Shown: positions 6,673 to 15,373, numbered from the stretch's first letter. The stretch: 37,684 nucleotides of DNA from CAYMCQ01 sp964389025 (GCA_964389025.1 CAYMCQ010000037.1:1-37684); one strand, 5' to 3'. Notes: generated by a model not told the origin, from the sequence alone. Numbers and translations are program-made.

Positions 6673-8055
6673 CTACTTTTGACCGGTCAGCCAGGCGGTA
6701 AGGCCGAAGGTGTCGGCCAGTAGTTTCACGTTGAGAACAATGATGATGGTGGCGGTAATCCACGCGAACACTTTCACCCATGCCGGACTGGCGAACTCGC
6801 CCATCTTGCGCCGGTCGCTGGTGAAGAGCACGAGCGGAACGACGGCGAAAGGCAGTTGCAGGCTCAAAATCACCTGGCTCAAGACGAGCATGTCGGTCGT
6901 CTTGCTCTCACCATAGACGGCGGTGACGATGACCGCCGGGATGATGGCGATGAGCCGCGTGATGAGCCGCCGCAACCACGGACGCAGGCGGATGTTGAGG
7001 AAGCCCTCCATCACGATCTGCCCCGCGAGCGTGCCGGTGAGCGTGGAGTTTTGCCCAGACGCCAACAAAGCTATGGCGAAGATGACGCTGGCTGCAGTCG
7101 TTCCGAGAAACGTGGGAAACAACTCGTGCGCGCGCTCAATACTGTCAACCGATTCACCCGTGCCGTGAAAGGTGGCTGCGGAGACGACGAGGATGGCTGC
7201 GTTGATGAAGAGCGCGAACATGAGCGCCACGGTCGAGTCAATGGTGGCGAATTTGATTGCCTCACGCCGCCCCTCAGGCGTCGGCTCGTATTTGCGCGTC
7301 TGCACGATGGAGGAGTGGAGGTAGAGATTGTGCGGCATCACCGTCGCGCCGAGGATACCCATGGCGATGAAGAGCATCTTCGGGTTCGAGACGATCTCGA
7401 ATTTTGGCAGGAGGCCGCCGAACACCGCCATGACGCTTGGTTTGGAGAAAATGATCTCCGCCAGGAAGCACGCGCCAATGGTGATGATGAGCGTAATGAC
7501 GAGCGCCTCGATGTAGCGAAAGCCCTTGTTCTGAAGGAACAACACCAGCAGCACGTCGAGCGCGGTGATGCACACGCCCCAGACGAGCGGGATGCCGAAG
7601 AGGAGATTCAACGCGATGGCCGAGCCGACGACTTCCGCGAGGTCGCACGCGCAGATGGCGGCTTCGCACAGCAGCCAAAGCATGTTGGACACGGGCCTGG
7701 AATAATGGTCGCGGCACGCCTGCGCGAGGTCGCGTCCGGTGACGATGCCGAGCTTGGCGCAAAGCGATTGCAGGAGAATCGCCATGAGGTTCGAGATGAG
7801 AATGACCGACAGCAGCGTGTAACCGAACTGCGAGCCGCCGGCGAGGTCAGTGGCCCAGTTGCCCGGATCCATGTAACCGACGGCGACGAGATAGCCGGGG
7901 CCGGAGAAGGCGAGCATCTTCTTCCAGAAACTCAGGGACTTCGGAATCGGAATGGTGCGGTTGACCTCCCGCAGACTTGGCGAAAGGGAAGGCGAGCGCC
8001 AGCCATCCGACGGTTTTGCCGGTTCAACTGCCGCTTGATTCGGGAATTTTTCCAT
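6673..8055 (-). CDS. mntH: Nramp-family divalent metal transporter (MntH-like)
   Basis: A 460-residue inner-membrane proton-coupled importer of Mn(II)/Fe(II). Metal-binding residues are present: Asp63 and Asn66 in the first unwound helix (MDPGNWATD) and the M-P-H-N motif at 240-243 (GATVMPHNLYLHS). Eleven or so hydrophobic helices follow, including LLLFG, ALVITLIITIGACFLAEI and the C-terminal VLNVKLLADTFGL. The N-terminal 40 residues are a polar extension rich in Pro and Ser, absent from E. coli MntH (412 residues). It starts 4 bp after the stop of the exported protein gene at 8060. Manganese preference is inferred from the family; iron transport is possible. Confidence 0.92.
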   Translation of the reverse strand: MEKFPNQAAVEPAKPSDGWRSPSLSPSLREVNRTIPIPKSLSFWKKMLAFSGPGYLVAVGYMDPGNWATDLAGGSQFGYTLLSVILISNLMAILLQSLCAKLGIVTGRDLAQACRDHYSRPVSNMLWLLCEAAICACDLAEVVGSAIALNLLFGIPLVWGVCITALDVLLVLFLQNKGFRYIEALVITLIITIGACFLAEIIFSKPSVMAVFGGLLPKFEIVSNPKMLFIAMGILGATVMPHNLYLHSSIVQTRKYEPTPEGRREAIKFATIDSTVALMFALFINAAILVVSAATFHGTGESVDSIERAHELFPTFLGTTAASVIFAIALLASGQNSTLTGTLAGQIVMEGFLNIRLRPWLRRLITRLIAIIPAVIVTAVYGESKTTDMLVLSQVILSLQLPFAVVPLVLFTSDRRKMGEFASPAWVKVFAWITATIIIVLNVKLLADTFGLTAWLTGQK

Positions 8056-8059
8056 GGCT

Positions 8060-8911
8060 TTAATTCAGTTGGCGTTTGAGAGAATGCTCGAATGAGACGT
8101 AAAAAAATATCCCGTAATCAGGCGCAGGACCGGTCAGGCCAATCGGCGCAGCCACGCCCAGCACTAGTTGTGAGTCGTTCGAAAAATTGAACGCTTTGCG
8201 CGCGCCCGGCGAAAGAATCGAAGCAAATTCCCGGTCCCGGCGGCCATTCGAGTCCAAGCCTTCCTCCCAATTGCCGATCCATTCGCAAAGAAAGTGAACG
8301 CCGCGTGTCGCTGCGTAAATCGCGCTTGCGCCGAGATTGAAGTGCCTGAGATCGCGCCCTTTCGCCGAAGCTGTGTCGGAGAGAAAAGTCATCCCGGCGT
8401 TGAGATGAAAATACCAGCGGCTGCCTATCGCCGTGCTGAACGGAAGGTTTATTTGCCCGCCGACCGTGTCGTCTCCGAAGCCGCGCTTCGAATCGCCCGA
8501 GGGCAAAATCAGACTGAGTCTCGGCGCGAAAGCGGCGAGGGTTCTCTCGTCGAAGAATGTCTGCCAGCGGTAATTGAGCAACATGTCGCCAAAACCGTTT
8601 TGGGAGCGGTCACCGCTTTCGGCGAAGCTGTATGGAAGCGTGTAACTGAATTGATGGGTCTGACTGAACAGCGGCCATTCCTGTGTAAATGAGAAATCCA
8701 AAGATTTGTCATCCGCCCCGCGCACGCTATCGCGGTTGTAGAAAGCAGTGAGAATGTGCTGCACGACGCCGGATTCCTGGTTGTAGGCTTCTTCGACGAA
8801 AAATGAGTTGTCCCGGATGCCGTCAACGTTGCGCTCCCGCTCCGCGCCGACAGCCGGCGGGAAGCAGAGCAGTGACGCCAGTGAAGCAACTGCCATGTGC
8901 CGAAAATTCAT
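8060..8911 (-). CDS. Exported beta-barrel-like protein, metal-uptake operon
   Basis: A 283-residue protein with a signal peptide (MNFRHMAVASLASLLCFPPAVGA). The mature part alternates short amphipathic strands with turn residues (HQFSYTLPYSFAES, GDMLLNYRWQTF, APRLSLILPSGDS, GVHFLCEWIGNW), ends in aromatic strands (GIFFYVSFEHSLKRQLN), and resembles the outer-membrane family once named after phenol meta-pathway genes. An outer-membrane barrel is inferred. A longer frame begins at a TTG at 8977, but that region is the promoter, so the ATG at 8911 is the right start. It is first gene of the Nramp unit, which suggests outer-membrane passage for the same metal. Confidence 0.75.
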   Translation of the reverse strand: MNFRHMAVASLASLLCFPPAVGAERERNVDGIRDNSFFVEEAYNQESGVVQHILTAFYNRDSVRGADDKSLDFSFTQEWPLFSQTHQFSYTLPYSFAESGDRSQNGFGDMLLNYRWQTFFDERTLAAFAPRLSLILPSGDSKRGFGDDTVGGQINLPFSTAIGSRWYFHLNAGMTFLSDTASAKGRDLRHFNLGASAIYAATRGVHFLCEWIGNWEEGLDSNGRRDREFASILSPGARKAFNFSNDSQLVLGVAAPIGLTGPAPDYGIFFYVSFEHSLKRQLN

Positions 8912-8945
8912 ATTTAAATCGTCGTCCTTCAACGAATCGAAACGG

Positions 8946-8974
8946 AGGATAACTGGCTCAATAGTTTGAGTCAA
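8946..8974 (-). promoter_or_regulatory. Promoter of the metal-uptake unit with overlapping palindrome
   Basis: On the minus strand -35 TTGACT (8969-8974), 17-bp spacer, -10 TATCCT (8946-8951). An inverted repeat GGCTCAA-tagt-TTGAGTC (8955-8972, one mismatch) covers the spacer and part of the -35 box. This is the expected place for a repressor such as a DtxR/MntR or Fur relative, though the sequence is not a known box. A perfect TATAAT at 8995-9000 points the other way, toward the DUF971 gene, but has no good -35. Confidence 0.6.
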
Positions 8975-9009
8975 CAATAAATATTAGTCTTGTCTATAAT
9001 CGTCGTTAC

Positions 9010-9387
9010 GTGATTGGAAAGCGAAAACAGGCGATCCGCAAAGAGTTGGACTCCACATCCGGTCGGGAGTTAATTTGCGCCGTGCGACCAAGCGACATTC
9101 AAAACATCGGCAGTGAGATGGCAATCAAGTGGGAGGATGGAAGCGAGAGTTTTATTTCTCTGGAAGTTTTGCGCCGTCATTGCCCGTGCGCAGGGTGCAA
9201 GGGAGAAGGGGACATCATGGGAAACATCAGTAGAGGTCCCGAGAAGGTTTTAACGGCGGCTTCATTCCAATTACGGCGGATTGGCTGGGTCGGTGCCTAC
9301 GGGATTCAGCCCTATTGGGCGGACGGGCACAGTTCAGGAATTTTCTCGTTCGATGTTCTGCACAAGTTAAGCTTGTCGGAGAAATAG
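9010..9387 (+). CDS. DUF971-domain protein
   Basis: A 125-residue protein of the DUF971 / gamma-butyrobetaine-hydroxylase-N family. Key features are the cysteine cluster HCPCAGCKGE, which probably binds Zn or Fe-S, and the conserved ending GAYGIQPYWADGHSSGIFSFDVL with its aspartate-glycine-histidine. Members occur alone or fused to Mrp/ApbC-type Fe-S carriers and to trimethyllysine/butyrobetaine dioxygenases, so an Fe-S or Zn-related role is likely; the exact one is unknown. The GTG at 9010 lies only about 10 bp after a TATAAT at 8995-9000, so either translation is leaderless or a start further downstream is used. It is divergent from the metal-uptake unit. Confidence 0.85.
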   Translation: MIGKRKQAIRKELDSTSGRELICAVRPSDIQNIGSEMAIKWEDGSESFISLEVLRRHCPCAGCKGEGDIMGNISRGPEKVLTAASFQLRRIGWVGAYGIQPYWADGHSSGIFSFDVLHKLSLSEK

Positions 9388-9454
9388 AACGATGCCAACC
9401 GGTGCGCCACTGTTGTTCAAACACCACGGGAAATAATTGCCACGTCACCGTCTA

Positions 9455-10375
9455 TCAAGGCACCAAAAACGACAATTTCTCCAATTTATAGCTAGTGATT
9501 GTGTTAGTGCCTTCTTGCCCTTTTAAGCTGGCTCTTGTCACCGACGAGTTCAAAGACCCTGAAACGGACCTGATGGTATAGTTAGTATTCAGAGGATCCA
9601 CGGTGGAGCGAATTCCGTTTATACTGAGCCGACGTTGAGCCGACACGATGGCAAAGCTACTGACGAAGAATCCGCCACCCTCGATATCAACATTAAACAC
9701 GCCTGGCAGGGCGTCCTTCGAGAAATCGGGAGTAAAGGAATTCTGGTCTGCAAAAAACGACCCATCCCGCTGGCCTTTGCCCAGCCAAGTGCCGGTTATG
9801 TCAGGCTGCAGGCCGGAAGGAATGCCACGCATGGTTGTTATTATGCAACCGTTTGCCGTCTTGAGATTGAGCCTCTTGCCGGGACGATGAATGCCGATAA
9901 AACTTACTGGCAATTCAAAGGTATCATTCGTCGTATTGGCAAATCTTGAGGTCTGATAATAGTATCCCACTATCTTTCCCTTTGCGTCCACGGTCCAGGC
10001 ACCGAACAAAGTAGCACCGCCCACATAATTTGTGTCGCACGACGAACTAGGTGCCGCATCGGTGCTGCCGGTGTCGCCGCCACGCGTTCCTGAGCCACCA
10101 CGTGACGAATCAGAGCCACTGCTGCCGTGAGTCTTTTTTCCTTTCTGGATCGTAATTTGCAAACCATCGAGCGTGAAAAAGTCAGGCGTCAAGCTGGATG
10201 GTTCCTTGTTGAAATTAATAACCGCGGTGCCGAATTCGCGGCCATTGATTACAAAGTCCCATGTGCCGAAAGGCAAGTCTTCGGCCTCTTGGGCTGGAGC
10301 AACGGGTGTGCAAAGCACTGTAGCCAGGCAAGTGAGTGGCAGGATCCCAAACTTTTTAAACAACTTGGCTTTCAT
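9455..10375 (-). CDS. Exported protein of unknown function after the secretin
   Basis: A 306-residue protein with a signal peptide (hydrophobic FGILPLTCLATVLCTPVAPAQ). Two beta-rich modules that start similarly (GTWDFVINGREFGTAVINF near residue 38 and GTWLGKGQRDGSFFADQ near 195) flank a Ser/Gly/Thr linker (SSGSDSSRGGSGTRGGDTG). A pair of such modules may reflect an internal duplication, each including a phrase like SLTPDFFTLDG / SFTPDFSKDAL. I recognise no family. It lies 36 bp downstream of the secretin gene on the same strand, so it is probably part of the pilus/secretion operon and may be a surface or accessory protein. Confidence 0.7.
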   Translation of the reverse strand: MKAKLFKKFGILPLTCLATVLCTPVAPAQEAEDLPFGTWDFVINGREFGTAVINFNKEPSSLTPDFFTLDGLQITIQKGKKTHGSSGSDSSRGGSGTRGGDTGSTDAAPSSSCDTNYVGGATLFGAWTVDAKGKIVGYYYQTSRFANTTNDTFELPVSFIGIHRPGKRLNLKTANGCIITTMRGIPSGLQPDITGTWLGKGQRDGSFFADQNSFTPDFSKDALPGVFNVDIEGGGFFVSSFAIVSAQRRLSINGIRSTVDPLNTNYTIRSVSGSLNSSVTRASLKGQEGTNTITSYKLEKLSFLVP

Positions 10376-10411
10376 AAAGTAGACGGAAAATTGTTCACGG
10401 ATTCAGCCAAA

Positions 10412-11944
10412 TTAGTATTTGGAATTGGCCTTGGGAGTGCCGATCGTGTCCTTGTCGTAAATTGGCGGGCCCCATACTTTTGCTTTGCCGCTGTCCCAGG
10501 CGGACCATTCCTCGGTCAGCTTTTCGTTCGCGGTTGATTTCAGATAGTCTGTATGCGCAGGTTGAAAATCGGCATCTTGAACGATCGTCGGCGTGATGAA
10601 GACGATGAGATTTTGCCGGTTGCGTTCCTTGCTGTCTTTGCGAAACAACAGTCCCAACCCCGGAATGTCACCGAGCACGGGGACTTTGGTGTTTGCGCTG
10701 GTGTCCTCGTCGGAAATAAGGCCGCCCATCACCAGCGTGTTCCCGCTGGGGATTAGAACGGATGTTTCCACACTGCGCTTGAAGAAAGAATTAACCCTAT
10801 TGTCAAGACCACCGACCGTGCTCGTAAATTCAGGGCCGAGCCTGAGTATTCTCTGCAAGACTTTCAGTTCGATAAAATCGTTGGCTGCAATGCGGGGTGT
10901 GACATCAAGGTTCACGGTCAAATTCGTATACGATATTTGGGAACCACCGGAGGTCTGAACCGTGCCGGGAGCGGTATTAACGATCGGGAACAGAAGGCCG
11001 ACATCAATGGTTGCGGTCACATTATCCAGCGTCACCATGCGAGGCTCGGAGATCACTTTACTGTCGGCGGAATTGTTCAGGAACGACAGCGCAACACTGA
11101 ATCCATCGGCATCCAAAAAGGCCGTGCTCGGATTAAGCCCCTTGGCGGTATCGAACAAAAGTTTCGGCGCGTCAGTGGCAAGGGTGTTATTGAGACTTAC
11201 GTTCGGGGATTGGGATTTGAGATTGTTGCCAAAGGATAGATTTTGATTTTTAAGAGTGCCGGACCAATCAATCCCTTTGCTCGTCTTGGGATTCAAAGTC
11301 GTCTCGAGGATTTTCGCTTCGATGAGCACCTGCTTCGTCTGCGTATCAATCCGTTTGACCAACTCGTCCACGGCGACAAATTCCTTTTCGGTCGCCTGAA
11401 CGATCAGTTGGGACGTGCGAACGTCCGGCACCACCTTGCTGCGTTTCGGGTCAATGATTGCAGCGACGGAAGCGGCCACGTTTGACGGACTGGAGTATTG
11501 GAGTTGAATGATTTTAGTGATGAGCGGATCGGGAGCCGCCGGGTCTTTGAGACTGATGCGAGAAATTTTTGTTTTCGGATCTTCGGTGAGGATGAGATTG
11601 TAGTTGTTGAGCAGCGCGAGAAGAGCCTGCTCGGCTGTAATATTTTCCCAGCGGATGGAAATGCTGGGCTGCGGAGTGACTTTTCCATCGGCACCGGCCT
11701 GGCCGTAGGGAATGTGGGGGTCGAGGATGTAATTCAGGTTGGCGCCTCGCGCGAGGTTCTTGATCGCGTCGTTCAACGGCAGGTCGTCTATGACGATGAG
11801 CGGGACGACTCCGCCAGGTTGGGCAGCCGCCGCGGTTGTGTCAGCGGCCTTGTTGGTGTTGTCCTGGGCAAAGCCGAAAGAGACAAAGGCAATGAACCCA
11901 GCGAGGGCGAGGGCGTTAGTTTTAGGTTTCATCTTGGTTTGCAT
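10412..11944 (-). CDS. pilQ: Secretin, outer-membrane pore (PilQ/GspD family)
   Basis: A 510-residue secretin that would form the outer-membrane gate for a type IV pilus-like fibre or type II secretion system. There is a signal peptide to about residue 26 (ending SFGFAQ). An STN/N0 domain spans residues 47-132 (VIDDLPLNDAIKNLARGANLNYI) and an N1-type domain 142-202 (IQLQYSSPSNVAASVAAI). The secretin core runs from 205 (VLIEAKILE) through SEPRMVTLDNVTATIDVG to the signature VPVLGDIPGLGLLFR. It is shorter than classical PilQ/GspD, lacking extra N domains and an AMIN domain. It follows the PilM-N-O-P genes after a 217-bp gap. The choice between PilQ and GspD is not settled; operon order favours PilQ. 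Confidence 0.9.
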   Translation of the reverse strand: MQTKMKPKTNALALAGFIAFVSFGFAQDNTNKAADTTAAAAQPGGVVPLIVIDDLPLNDAIKNLARGANLNYILDPHIPYGQAGADGKVTPQPSISIRWENITAEQALLALLNNYNLILTEDPKTKISRISLKDPAAPDPLITKIIQLQYSSPSNVAASVAAIIDPKRSKVVPDVRTSQLIVQATEKEFVAVDELVKRIDTQTKQVLIEAKILETTLNPKTSKGIDWSGTLKNQNLSFGNNLKSQSPNVSLNNTLATDAPKLLFDTAKGLNPSTAFLDADGFSVALSFLNNSADSKVISEPRMVTLDNVTATIDVGLLFPIVNTAPGTVQTSGGSQISYTNLTVNLDVTPRIAANDFIELKVLQRILRLGPEFTSTVGGLDNRVNSFFKRSVETSVLIPSGNTLVMGGLISDEDTSANTKVPVLGDIPGLGLLFRKDSKERNRQNLIVFITPTIVQDADFQPAHTDYLKSTANEKLTEEWSAWDSGKAKVWGPPIYDKDTIGTPKANSKY

Positions 11945-12161
11945 GTTTTAACTGATTCTCAGCCGTTGCCAACATAAAAAAACTGAATTCACCAACTTAA
12001 AATCCGCCCCTGTTTAGCAGCATCAATGCCACGGTATTCGGCCTGACCCTCTCAAACACAAAGAACGGAATTGCCCACTGTTCATTTTGTCCCGCATCAG
12101 GACAAGCTCTGCGCATCATCACGCAATCGCGCGCGATGTCGAGCAATTTACGCAAAAAAGA

Positions 12162-12602
12162 TCAAAACCCCGGGCGCATCCGCAATTCGATCGGTCGTGG
12201 TGAGTTTTCGATCATAATGCTGACGGTGCCTTCCTTGATTTCAACACAGCGAATCATGACTTTTCCGCCGCTGGGAACCTTGACTTCACCCGATTCGCCT
12301 TTCTCGAAAGTTTTTCCGTTGATGATCGCCGTAGGTCTTGCTCCCAATGGGGTAATCCCGTTCAATGTAAAATCGGTCACCCTGGCCTCGCTCACCGCCG
12401 CTTGGGGAACAGGAGCCAGGGATCTGCGGGGAAAGAAAGGGTCCTTGCCAATGCTCTCATCGAAAACGGATTTGGGAATTCTGCCGGCGGCATTCGTGAC
12501 TGCGCCGCCCGCTTTTTCCGAATCGGCCTGACCGAGCGCGCACGGCGCAAGCGCAACGCAACCCAGGACCGCGAGCGAGGCAAAAGCACTAAAAGTTTTC
12601 AT
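12162..12602 (-). CDS. pilP: PilP-like pilus assembly protein
   Basis: A 146-residue exported protein with a signal peptide (ALAPCALGQ). After a flexible linker comes the DPFFPRR motif, like the D-P-F core of PilP/GspC-type proteins, then a small beta domain (FTLNGITPLGARPTAIINGKTFEKGE). PilP links the inner-membrane PilN/PilO complex to the secretin. The SDS of the next gene, a secretin, fits that role. It lies 13 bp after the PilO-like gene. The call is based on the DPF motif and operon position; sequence similarity to proteobacterial PilP is low. Confidence 0.7.
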   Translation of the reverse strand: MKTFSAFASLAVLGCVALAPCALGQADSEKAGGAVTNAAGRIPKSVFDESIGKDPFFPRRSLAPVPQAAVSEARVTDFTLNGITPLGARPTAIINGKTFEKGESGEVKVPSGGKVMIRCVEIKEGTVSIMIENSPRPIELRMRPGF

Positions 12603-12615
12603 AACAAAAATGATT

Positions 12616-13197
12616 TCAGGATGGATTGGGTTTAGTGAGCGTCACAATTTCCATTTTGAAACCGATTTTTTCCTTGTCAGCCGGAGACAGCGCAGGTTTC
12701 GGAAAGACTTGAAGATTCAGCACGCGCATGTGCGGATAAGTGTTTTCGAAATCGGCAAGAAACCTTCCGAAGTCATGGTAGAACGCGGAGCCGCCGACGG
12801 TCAGAGTGACCTGGCGATACGGAAATTTTGGCAGGAGATTGCAATCTGCCGCATTACCGGAACCCAACTCTGGAATCTCCACCGCCCGCTCTCCTTTGAA
12901 ATGCTTCATCATGTTGATCTGCCACAAAAATGTATCGCCGCTGGCTGGTGCCATGTCGTTTTCGAGACCGGCAAGCACCTTGGATTCTTTTTTCAGATCG
13001 GCTTCGATCTGCGCCGCGTTTTTCACGGCTGATTCGATTTTTTCCTTCCTGTGCTGCGCGCTTTCAATTTTGGCTGAGATTTCTTTGATCTTGGCGGACT
13101 GCACACCGATGAGAAAGAAATACAACAGCGCGACGACGGCCACGGCGGCGATGCCGACCAGAATCAAGCTGTTGCGTTTCTCTTTTGGGATTTTCAT
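12616..13197 (-). CDS. pilO: PilO-like inner-membrane pilus assembly protein
   Basis: A 193-residue bitopic membrane protein with a short basic N-terminus, one transmembrane helix (about residues 11-31, LILVGIAAVAVVALLYFFLIG), a coiled-coil (residues 33-85, rich in Lys/Glu/Ala) and a ferredoxin-like C-terminal domain (FPYRQVTLTVGGSAFYHDFGRFLADFE). This layout is that of PilO/GspM, which dimerises with PilN in the alignment complex. It overlaps the PilN-like gene by 4 bp (13194-13197). Assignment relies on topology and gene order. Confidence 0.8.
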   Translation of the reverse strand: MKIPKEKRNSLILVGIAAVAVVALLYFFLIGVQSAKIKEISAKIESAQHRKEKIESAVKNAAQIEADLKKESKVLAGLENDMAPASGDTFLWQINMMKHFKGERAVEIPELGSGNAADCNLLPKFPYRQVTLTVGGSAFYHDFGRFLADFENTYPHMRVLNLQVFPKPALSPADKEKIGFKMEIVTLTKPNPS

Positions 13198-13898
13198 TTG
13201 AAAACTTTTTCAGGAAGCGCGCATTGCAAACTGAACAAGACACACAGCCTGCCCAGTTCCGGATCAGGCTGGGGCATCGAATAATTCTTCAATGCTATTT
13301 CGTTGGTTTCGTTGGTCTTGCCGTTGGTCTTGCTGAGAATTGACTTGAAGAAAGCGTTGGTCTGAATCCCCGCTTTGAATTTGTTCATTTGTGCCGCGCC
13401 GGGGTTCGGACTGCTGTCTTTGGAGTCAAACGTCAGGACAATTTTCCCAGTGATCGTTGCTGGTTTGGCGGGAACAAGCTTTCCCGCGTCGTTTGTGCCG
13501 GCCTTGGTTTCCGGCTTCAATTCGTAGATTTGATCTGACTTGAGACGCAGGAGTTGAATGTCCTCAACGGTCGTCTCTTGGAGCGCGTTCAGCACATTGC
13601 CCCAGAGGAAACGATTGGTCGCCAGCTCATTCAATTTATCCAGTTTGTAATGCACGTCCGCAAGCCGTTTTTGATTGTCTATGATCAGTTGGTAACGACT
13701 GGCTTGAGCCGCCAGACCCGATTCCAGTTTCGAAAGAGTCCGGTTCGATGTGATTATTTTCCATTGCAGGTAGCCGCTGAACAGAAGCACAAAGAAAACG
13801 ATCGCGCCGCAAATCCATATCGCGCGCTTCACCGGGTCGCGACGGCGCAACTCATCAGCGCTCTGGGCTTCAGCCAAAAGATTGAGGCGAATAGGCAT
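13194..13898 (-). CDS. pilN: PilN-like inner-membrane pilus assembly protein
   Basis: A 234-residue protein that begins MPIRLNLLAEAQSADELRRRDPVKRA, close to the PilN N-terminus that binds the groove of PilM (I-N-L-L type motif). It has one transmembrane helix (about residues 28-46, IWICGAIVFFVLLFSGYL), a heptad-rich stretch (TLSKLESGLAAQASRYQLI) and a soluble periplasmic domain. It lies between pilM (1 bp gap) and pilO (4-bp overlap). The NLL motif is direct support for pairing with PilM; otherwise similarity is low, as usual for this family. Confidence 0.82.
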   Translation of the reverse strand: MPIRLNLLAEAQSADELRRRDPVKRAIWICGAIVFFVLLFSGYLQWKIITSNRTLSKLESGLAAQASRYQLIIDNQKRLADVHYKLDKLNELATNRFLWGNVLNALQETTVEDIQLLRLKSDQIYELKPETKAGTNDAGKLVPAKPATITGKIVLTFDSKDSSPNPGAAQMNKFKAGIQTNAFFKSILSKTNGKTNETNEIALKNYSMPQPDPELGRLCVLFSLQCALPEKVFK

Positions 13899-13899
13899 G

Positions 13900-14973
13900 T
13901 TAAAATGACGCGGCGGCGGCGCCGATGGCGACGCTCAGTTGCAACGCGATGTGGTTGACTTCCGCGCTTTGCTGCGGCGGAAGAGAAAGTTGAATTGAAG
14001 CGAGTGGATTCCAGATGTTGCAAGGCACCAGTAATTCCGACTCCAAAATTTTCACGATGAATTCAGACCGCGCCGAACCCCCGGACATGAAGACCTGGCC
14101 GACGGGCCGGTCTTGCTGGTGCTCGAAGAAATCCACCGACGCGCGCAACTCGCGGCCAAGCGGCTTGACCAGCATCTCAAGATCATTTTGCACTTCGTGC
14201 GGCATGCCGACCTTGATGCCTTCAGCCTCGGCGTAACTGATGTTCATGGATTCCGCCAGGCCGGTCGTCAGCCGGTCGCCGCCAATCGCAACGACGCGGC
14301 TCAAAATCAATTCTCCTTCCTGCAAAATGCATATCGTAGAATTCTTGAATCCGATGTCCACCAAGGCCACCACTTCCTTTGTGAACGCGTCGGGCATTGC
14401 CAGCTCGAATGCGTTCACCGGACCGATGACGCTGGGAACGATGTGGTCCGGAATCAAGCCCGTGTTCTTCATGGCGGTTTGCAAATCGTCTATCAATGGT
14501 TTCCTCGCGCCGGCAACGAGCACCTTTTGTTTCCTTCCTTCCTGGATCAGCTTCGCTTTTTCCGCCGCCTTCGGCTCTTGCCGGGACTGAATGATCGAAC
14601 AATCGAAAACGTGACCCGGCATGTCCTGCTGCATGTAGGTTTTTGCGTTGAGCTTGAGAATCTGACGCATGTCGGGAATCGGAATTTGCGGCATCTCCGT
14701 GGTGCGCACCACGGAGTCGCCTACGCCAATCGCCAGGGTCACGAGTTTTGTTTTCGCGTCCAAAGCCTGGACGACGTTCTTCAAATGCTCCGTGAATAAT
14801 TCGACCGACAGGCTTTTCTCGAAAATCGGCGCGTCCAGCAGACAGTAGCCTTGCAAGACAAAGCCGCCGTTCTGGCGTTGCAATTGAACCGCCTTCGTGG
14901 TTCTTCCGCCGAGATCAATCGAGATGATTTGATCGCGTTTCTTCGGCTGACTGCTAAAAAACGGCAGCGGCAT
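13900..14973 (-). CDS. pilM: PilM-like actin-fold pilus assembly ATPase
   Basis: A 357-residue cytoplasmic actin-like protein that organises PilN and PilO at the inner membrane. Actin-fold phosphate loops are visible: ISIDLGGRTTKAVQLQ near residues 18-32, VALVDIGFKNSTICIL and GQVFMSGGSAR. The start was set at the ATG at 14973 (MPLPFFSSQPKKRDQ); the longer frame from a TTG at 15039 adds a Cys/Pro-rich leader unlike the family. A short, weak promoter-like TTGCCA/TATTAC pair lies immediately upstream. First gene of the pilM-N-O-P-secretin unit. It is similar in shape to PilM proteins of about 350 residues. Confidence 0.88.
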   Translation of the reverse strand: MPLPFFSSQPKKRDQIISIDLGGRTTKAVQLQRQNGGFVLQGYCLLDAPIFEKSLSVELFTEHLKNVVQALDAKTKLVTLAIGVGDSVVRTTEMPQIPIPDMRQILKLNAKTYMQQDMPGHVFDCSIIQSRQEPKAAEKAKLIQEGRKQKVLVAGARKPLIDDLQTAMKNTGLIPDHIVPSVIGPVNAFELAMPDAFTKEVVALVDIGFKNSTICILQEGELILSRVVAIGGDRLTTGLAESMNISYAEAEGIKVGMPHEVQNDLEMLVKPLGRELRASVDFFEHQQDRPVGQVFMSGGSARSEFIVKILESELLVPCNIWNPLASIQLSLPPQQSAEVNHIALQLSVAIGAAAASF

Positions 14974-15080
14974 AGGGTTCTTGTAATAAAATCCGGGTGC
15001 GCATGGCAAGCACACTTCCGTTCCGGCCTCGTTTCGCAAGTTTCAGGCCAGTCTTCCCCTTCAAAAAGCCTCTCCGCCCA

Positions 15081-15314
15081 TCACGAGAGCAATTTTCCGA
15101 CTCGCAAGCGCACTTCTCCAAGAAAATTTTCCAACTGCGCCATGGGCTTGAACGGTCGCCGCTGAAACAGCGTCACGCCGAGATATTCCTCCAGTTGCGC
15201 CACCTGTCCGCTCACCGCCGGTTGCCGAATGCAGTAAGGGATGTTCCGCACGGCTTCGGTAATCCCACCGTGCCGCGCCACGTAATAAAACAATTCCAGA
15301 TGATGAACGTTCAT
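15081..15314 (-). pseudogene. Truncated LysR-family regulator, HTH part only
   Basis: The 77 codons give an intact LysR-type winged helix-turn-helix: NVHHLELFYYVARHGGITEAVRNI, then QPAVSGQVAQLEEYLGVTLFQRRPF. The normal continuation (about 220 residues with the effector-binding domain) is absent; the frame ends after an unrelated tail (MAQLENFLGEVRLRVGKLLS) and no domain remnant is visible in the 107 bp before pilM. It may be a broken gene or a stand-alone DNA-binding fragment that still makes protein. It lies between a lipoprotein gene and pilM on the same strand. Confidence 0.65.
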
Positions 15315-15373
15315 TTCGTGATCTACCCAGTAGCGAGCTGGACAGTTTGAAAGGCGCGCAAACCGACCCGCTT

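Noticed and set aside
6856..8079. A 407-codon plus-strand open frame opposite the Nramp gene
   Set aside because: It is antisense to a transporter with all its motifs, and its translation is Arg/Glu/Asp-rich without family resemblance.
12061..12125. TTGTCC/GGACAA inverted repeat between PilP-like and secretin genes as a terminator
   Set aside because: Only a 6-bp stem with no T-run; the genes on both sides appear to be one operon.
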